Source: Gilvirhabdus luticola
Lineage (GTDB): Bacteria; Bacteroidota; Bacteroidia; Flavobacteriales; Flavobacteriaceae
Assembly (NCBI RefSeq): GCF_032583975.1
Contig: NZ_JAWHTF010000002.1
Direction: 5' to 3' (one strand)
DNA length: 64,000 nt
Shown: positions 61,664 through 64,000 of the stretch, piece after piece
Layout: every line of letters starts with the position of its first letter
Position numbering within the stretch: the first letter of the stretch is position 1
Translations under genes and position numbers: made by a program
The notes under the pieces: generated by a model
The model's input: the letters and a program-made list of their open reading frames with translations, nothing else
Told to the model about the DNA's origin: nothing
Databases searched by the model: none

Positions 61664-62992
61664 TTATAACGATTCAATTAATGGGCCTTGTTTTAATTTA
61701 ATGCTTGATAATCGCCAAGATTTAACCACTTGTAAAAACACAATAGGCGTCAATAAAAATGAAATAAAAATACCTAGAAGAATCATTCCTTTATGTGTCT
61801 TAAATTTATATGGCATGATTGATAAAGGTATAGTACGCCACAATGCTCGCTTTGCAGAGGCATTGCCATAGTATCTTCTAAATAAATACAACACACTAGG
61901 AATAGGGCGAGGAGCAAACCATTTGTTTGTACGAAAGGCATCCCAAATTCCCATATCACGTAATCCACCGGAATCAACTTTTAAGTGTAAACGTTTGGCA
62001 AATGGATTGGAAACATTCAAATACCCATGTAAATAAGCTCGCAACCCAAATTCACCATCACCCATACGTTGCTTTTCAAATTGCCGGTCAAATAAGCCTA
62101 TGGTTTTAAACACATCTTTTTTAATAAGGACATTCCCTGTATCGAGTTGATCACTAATTCTAAAAAAAGAATAATGATCTGGAACTTTCGCACCAACCTT
62201 TGATATAGAAACACCTGATGATATATCGGCATTAAAAAAATCAAGACATTTCAAATGATTCCGAATCCAATCAGAGTCAATACGACTATCGTCATCAAAA
62301 AACAATAGATAATCAGCTTTTGATTTTCGAATTGCGGTATTTCGAGCCAACCATAACGCCTTCTCTTGTTGATGAGTAACTTGAATATCCAGCGCGAAAG
62401 AATTGTAAAATTGAACTTGAAAATCATCGGACTGATCAACAACAATAACTTCAAAATGTTTATAATCTTGTTGCTCTAAATCCTGAAATACATCTTTTAA
62501 ATACAAATAACGATTTAGGGTTGGTATAACAACACTTACTTTAGGTTTTTCATTGAGTAAACCTGATTCAAAATGGCTCCAATCTTCATGTTCTATTGGG
62601 GTATTCACATAATTACTACGTTTTGTGTTTCGTGTTTTATACCAAGATTTGAATTCCTTTACAGGGTTTTTAAAACTCAATATTCTAAAAACCAACACAT
62701 AAAACACCCAAAGAAAATGAAAATATTTTCGTAAAAAGAGATAATTATCTTCAATGGGCAAGCCTTCAATACTAGAATAAGTTTTTGCAGAACCTATATA
62801 GCCTTTTTGTAATGCCTGCCATGATAAATCGTATTGTGTAGCCACATTGCTATTAAAATGAGTATCAGATTCTAATTGCTCTATAATATGTTCAGGCAAA
62901 TCAGCAATAATGGGAAATATAGAGTCGTTATTATTTCTAAATAAAGAAAAATAATGCGTTGGTTGCAAGTATGTTAAAAAATTAAAGAGCAT
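61664..62992 (-). CDS. Glycosyltransferase, GT2 family
   Basis: 442 residues. The N-terminal ~150 residues are an unnamed helical region. A GT2 (GT-A) domain at about 155-340 has VSVVIPTLNRYLYLKDVFQDLEQQDYKHFEVIVVDQSDD and the metal-binding DDDS after YLLFF (DxD). A C-terminal membrane-associated segment lies at about 395-425 (MILLGIFISFLLTPIVFLQ). An inverting transferase acting on a lipid-linked intermediate is likely. Starts on the last base of the FkbM gene stop region (1-base overlap). Confidence 0.92.
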   Translation of the reverse strand: MLFNFLTYLQPTHYFSLFRNNNDSIFPIIADLPEHIIEQLESDTHFNSNVATQYDLSWQALQKGYIGSAKTYSSIEGLPIEDNYLFLRKYFHFLWVFYVLVFRILSFKNPVKEFKSWYKTRNTKRSNYVNTPIEHEDWSHFESGLLNEKPKVSVVIPTLNRYLYLKDVFQDLEQQDYKHFEVIVVDQSDDFQVQFYNSFALDIQVTHQQEKALWLARNTAIRKSKADYLLFFDDDSRIDSDWIRNHLKCLDFFNADISSGVSISKVGAKVPDHYSFFRISDQLDTGNVLIKKDVFKTIGLFDRQFEKQRMGDGEFGLRAYLHGYLNVSNPFAKRLHLKVDSGGLRDMGIWDAFRTNKWFAPRPIPSVLYLFRRYYGNASAKRALWRTIPLSIMPYKFKTHKGMILLGIFISFLLTPIVFLQVVKSWRLSSIKLKQGPLIESL

Positions 62993-63837
62993 TAACTAAT
63001 CTTATTTGGGATACAGAATATGTTTAATGGTAATTCTGCATTTGGATGATAAGGGTTCAAATCCATATCAAAAACAAGATAATTACTTTCATTAAAAAAT
63101 TCTATGATGCGTTCATCTTGATTTGTTTCAATGATAAAAATAGGTTTAAATTTCTTTAGGGTGTGAATACTTCCTTTTAAAATGTCATATTCAATACCGT
63201 CAACATCAATTTTAATAAGATCACATCTATGAATATTATTTTCGATACAATAACTGTCTAGAGTTACCACATCTATTTGTGTTTTAACGATGGAAGAGGT
63301 TTCTTCCTTTATTAAGTTTGATGTCGTATTATTAATAAAAAGATCAACATTTCCATTTTCAGAACCAACAGCTTTATTTTCAATTTTTATAATCTTTTTT
63401 AAGTTATTTATATTGATCGATTTTATAAAAGAATGACAGACATTAATATTTGGTTCAAACGCATATACCTTTCCGTTATTTTGACAAAGTGAAGTTCCCC
63501 AGACCAGACTTAAATATCCAAAATTTGCGCCAACATCAATTATAATACAATCATCTTGTTGCTTTTTATAATCATTCATGAGCTTTATAGAATTATTTAA
63601 CACTTTATTCTCAATACCACTATCAACTGCTTTCGAAACGTCTTTTATAGATGCGAAAAACTTAAAATTTACATCATAATTCACATAAGTTCTAGAAACA
63701 AAAGCACTCGCTTCTCGATAAACACCATGCTTTTTTAAAACAATATCTCTAATAAAACGCAACCACGAAATATTACCAATATAGTTTCTAAATTTGTTCG
63801 GAATAGTGCCATAGAATTTAATTAATAGCCAACTCAT
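62992..63837 (-). CDS. FkbM-family methyltransferase
   Basis: 281 residues. SAM-binding motif I is IIIDVGANFGYLSLVWG; then VYAFEPNINVCHSFIKSININNL (acidic motif II). The FkbM-type end has IDVVTLDSYC and LIKIDVDGIEYDILKGS. It probably O-methylates a sugar of the polysaccharide made by this cluster. The ~80-residue N-terminal extension is unnamed. The 29-base gap to the truncated upstream gene suggests the same operon. Confidence 0.93.
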   Translation of the reverse strand: MSWLLIKFYGTIPNKFRNYIGNISWLRFIRDIVLKKHGVYREASAFVSRTYVNYDVNFKFFASIKDVSKAVDSGIENKVLNNSIKLMNDYKKQQDDCIIIDVGANFGYLSLVWGTSLCQNNGKVYAFEPNINVCHSFIKSININNLKKIIKIENKAVGSENGNVDLFINNTTSNLIKEETSSIVKTQIDVVTLDSYCIENNIHRCDLIKIDVDGIEYDILKGSIHTLKKFKPIFIIETNQDERIIEFFNESNYLVFDMDLNPYHPNAELPLNIFCIPNKIS

Positions 63838-63866
63838 TAATTCTTTATCAAATTATTATGTATAAA

Positions 63867-64000
63867 TTATTTGTTAAAACACCAAACTACGTGCTCTTTA
63901 AGTAATCCAAACGTTTCCATTTTAATAGATTCAACTTTTTTCAAATCTAAAACTTTTGTTTTAAATCCAACGCTTTCAAAGCGTTTATAATAATCCAACC
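63867..64000 (-). CDS. Truncated C-terminal end of a gene, probable SAM-dependent methyltransferase
   Basis: Runs off the right edge: 43 codons, ending at a TAA at 63867-63869. The only stop-free minus-strand frame here gives a lysine-rich end containing DYYKRFESVGFKTK and FGLLKEHVVWCFNK. The pattern YxxRFESxGF ... GLLKEH is common at the end of class I methyltransferases, but a short tail cannot prove it. Confidence 0.6.
   Translation of the reverse strand, partial: LDYYKRFESVGFKTKVLDLKKVESIKMETFGLLKEHVVWCFNK

Overview
The window looks like a chromosome segment of a marine-type Flavobacteriaceae bacterium (Bacteroidota). The DNA is visibly AT-rich. Several genes are preceded by the Bacteroidota promoter form TTG-N17..22-TAnnTTTG instead of a sigma70 promoter. 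One secreted protein ends in a type IX secretion (T9SS) type A sorting domain, and there is a PorV-family outer-membrane protein. Lipoboxes are common, and there are flavobacterial hallmark genes (PUR/DUF3276, DUF1573, DUF4105/Lnb, long NusB, cyclophilin-FKBP fusion). I see no tRNA, rRNA, CRISPR array, insertion sequence or prophage. Genes are packed tightly, and no gene-free stretch exceeds 300 bases.

Layout. 1-3.3 kb: mazG, whose 3' end lies in a 64-bp tandem duplication, and aconitase. 3.5-6.9 kb: a membrane acyltransferase and an HTTM/DoxX-like membrane protein, divergent from an exported protein that I read as a copper monooxygenase (PHM)-like enzyme. 6.9-12.1 kb: an operon of three SurA/parvulin-type periplasmic folding factors followed by a MoxR ATPase. 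12.4-15.7 kb: a PAP2 phosphatase, a porin-like barrel and guaB. 15.8-18.1 kb: a porin, an FMN-binding (flavinylation-motif) protein and a small membrane protein. 18.2-21.9 kb: HMG-CoA lyase, a spondin-domain T9SS cargo, pyrD and a potassium channel. 21.9-28.4 kb: a tripartite RND efflux operon whose TolC component carries an extra N-terminal periplasmic-binding-like domain.

28.6-43.5 kb is a housekeeping and small-gene region: pepT, two DinB-fold genes, yajC-DUF1573-nusB, an ABC exporter, a PUR-family protein, plsC, a bile-acid symporter-like gene, csaA, a thioredoxin-fold protein, a short AraC regulator with a VOC protein, a gene broken by one in-frame stop codon, and the cyclophilin-FKBP fusion. 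43.5-55.6 kb: GNAT, sulfatase, recQ, the chain kdsD-tatC-AhpD-like-lptB (lipopolysaccharide Kdo supply, Tat export, LPS transport), DUF808, pssA, a PorV-like barrel and an Lnb-like lipoprotein N-acyltransferase.

55.6-64 kb is an exopolysaccharide/capsule/O-antigen cluster, all on the minus strand and entering from beyond the right edge. In transcription order it holds a truncated probable methyltransferase, FkbM methyltransferase, GT2, two GT4, an O-antigen ligase/polymerase-like protein, another GT4 and the initiating polyprenyl-phosphate sugar transferase.

The observations I would look at first are the PHM-like/HTTM pair, the flavin-porin trio, the binding-protein/TolC fusion, the tandem repeat at mazG and the nonsense-interrupted gene.
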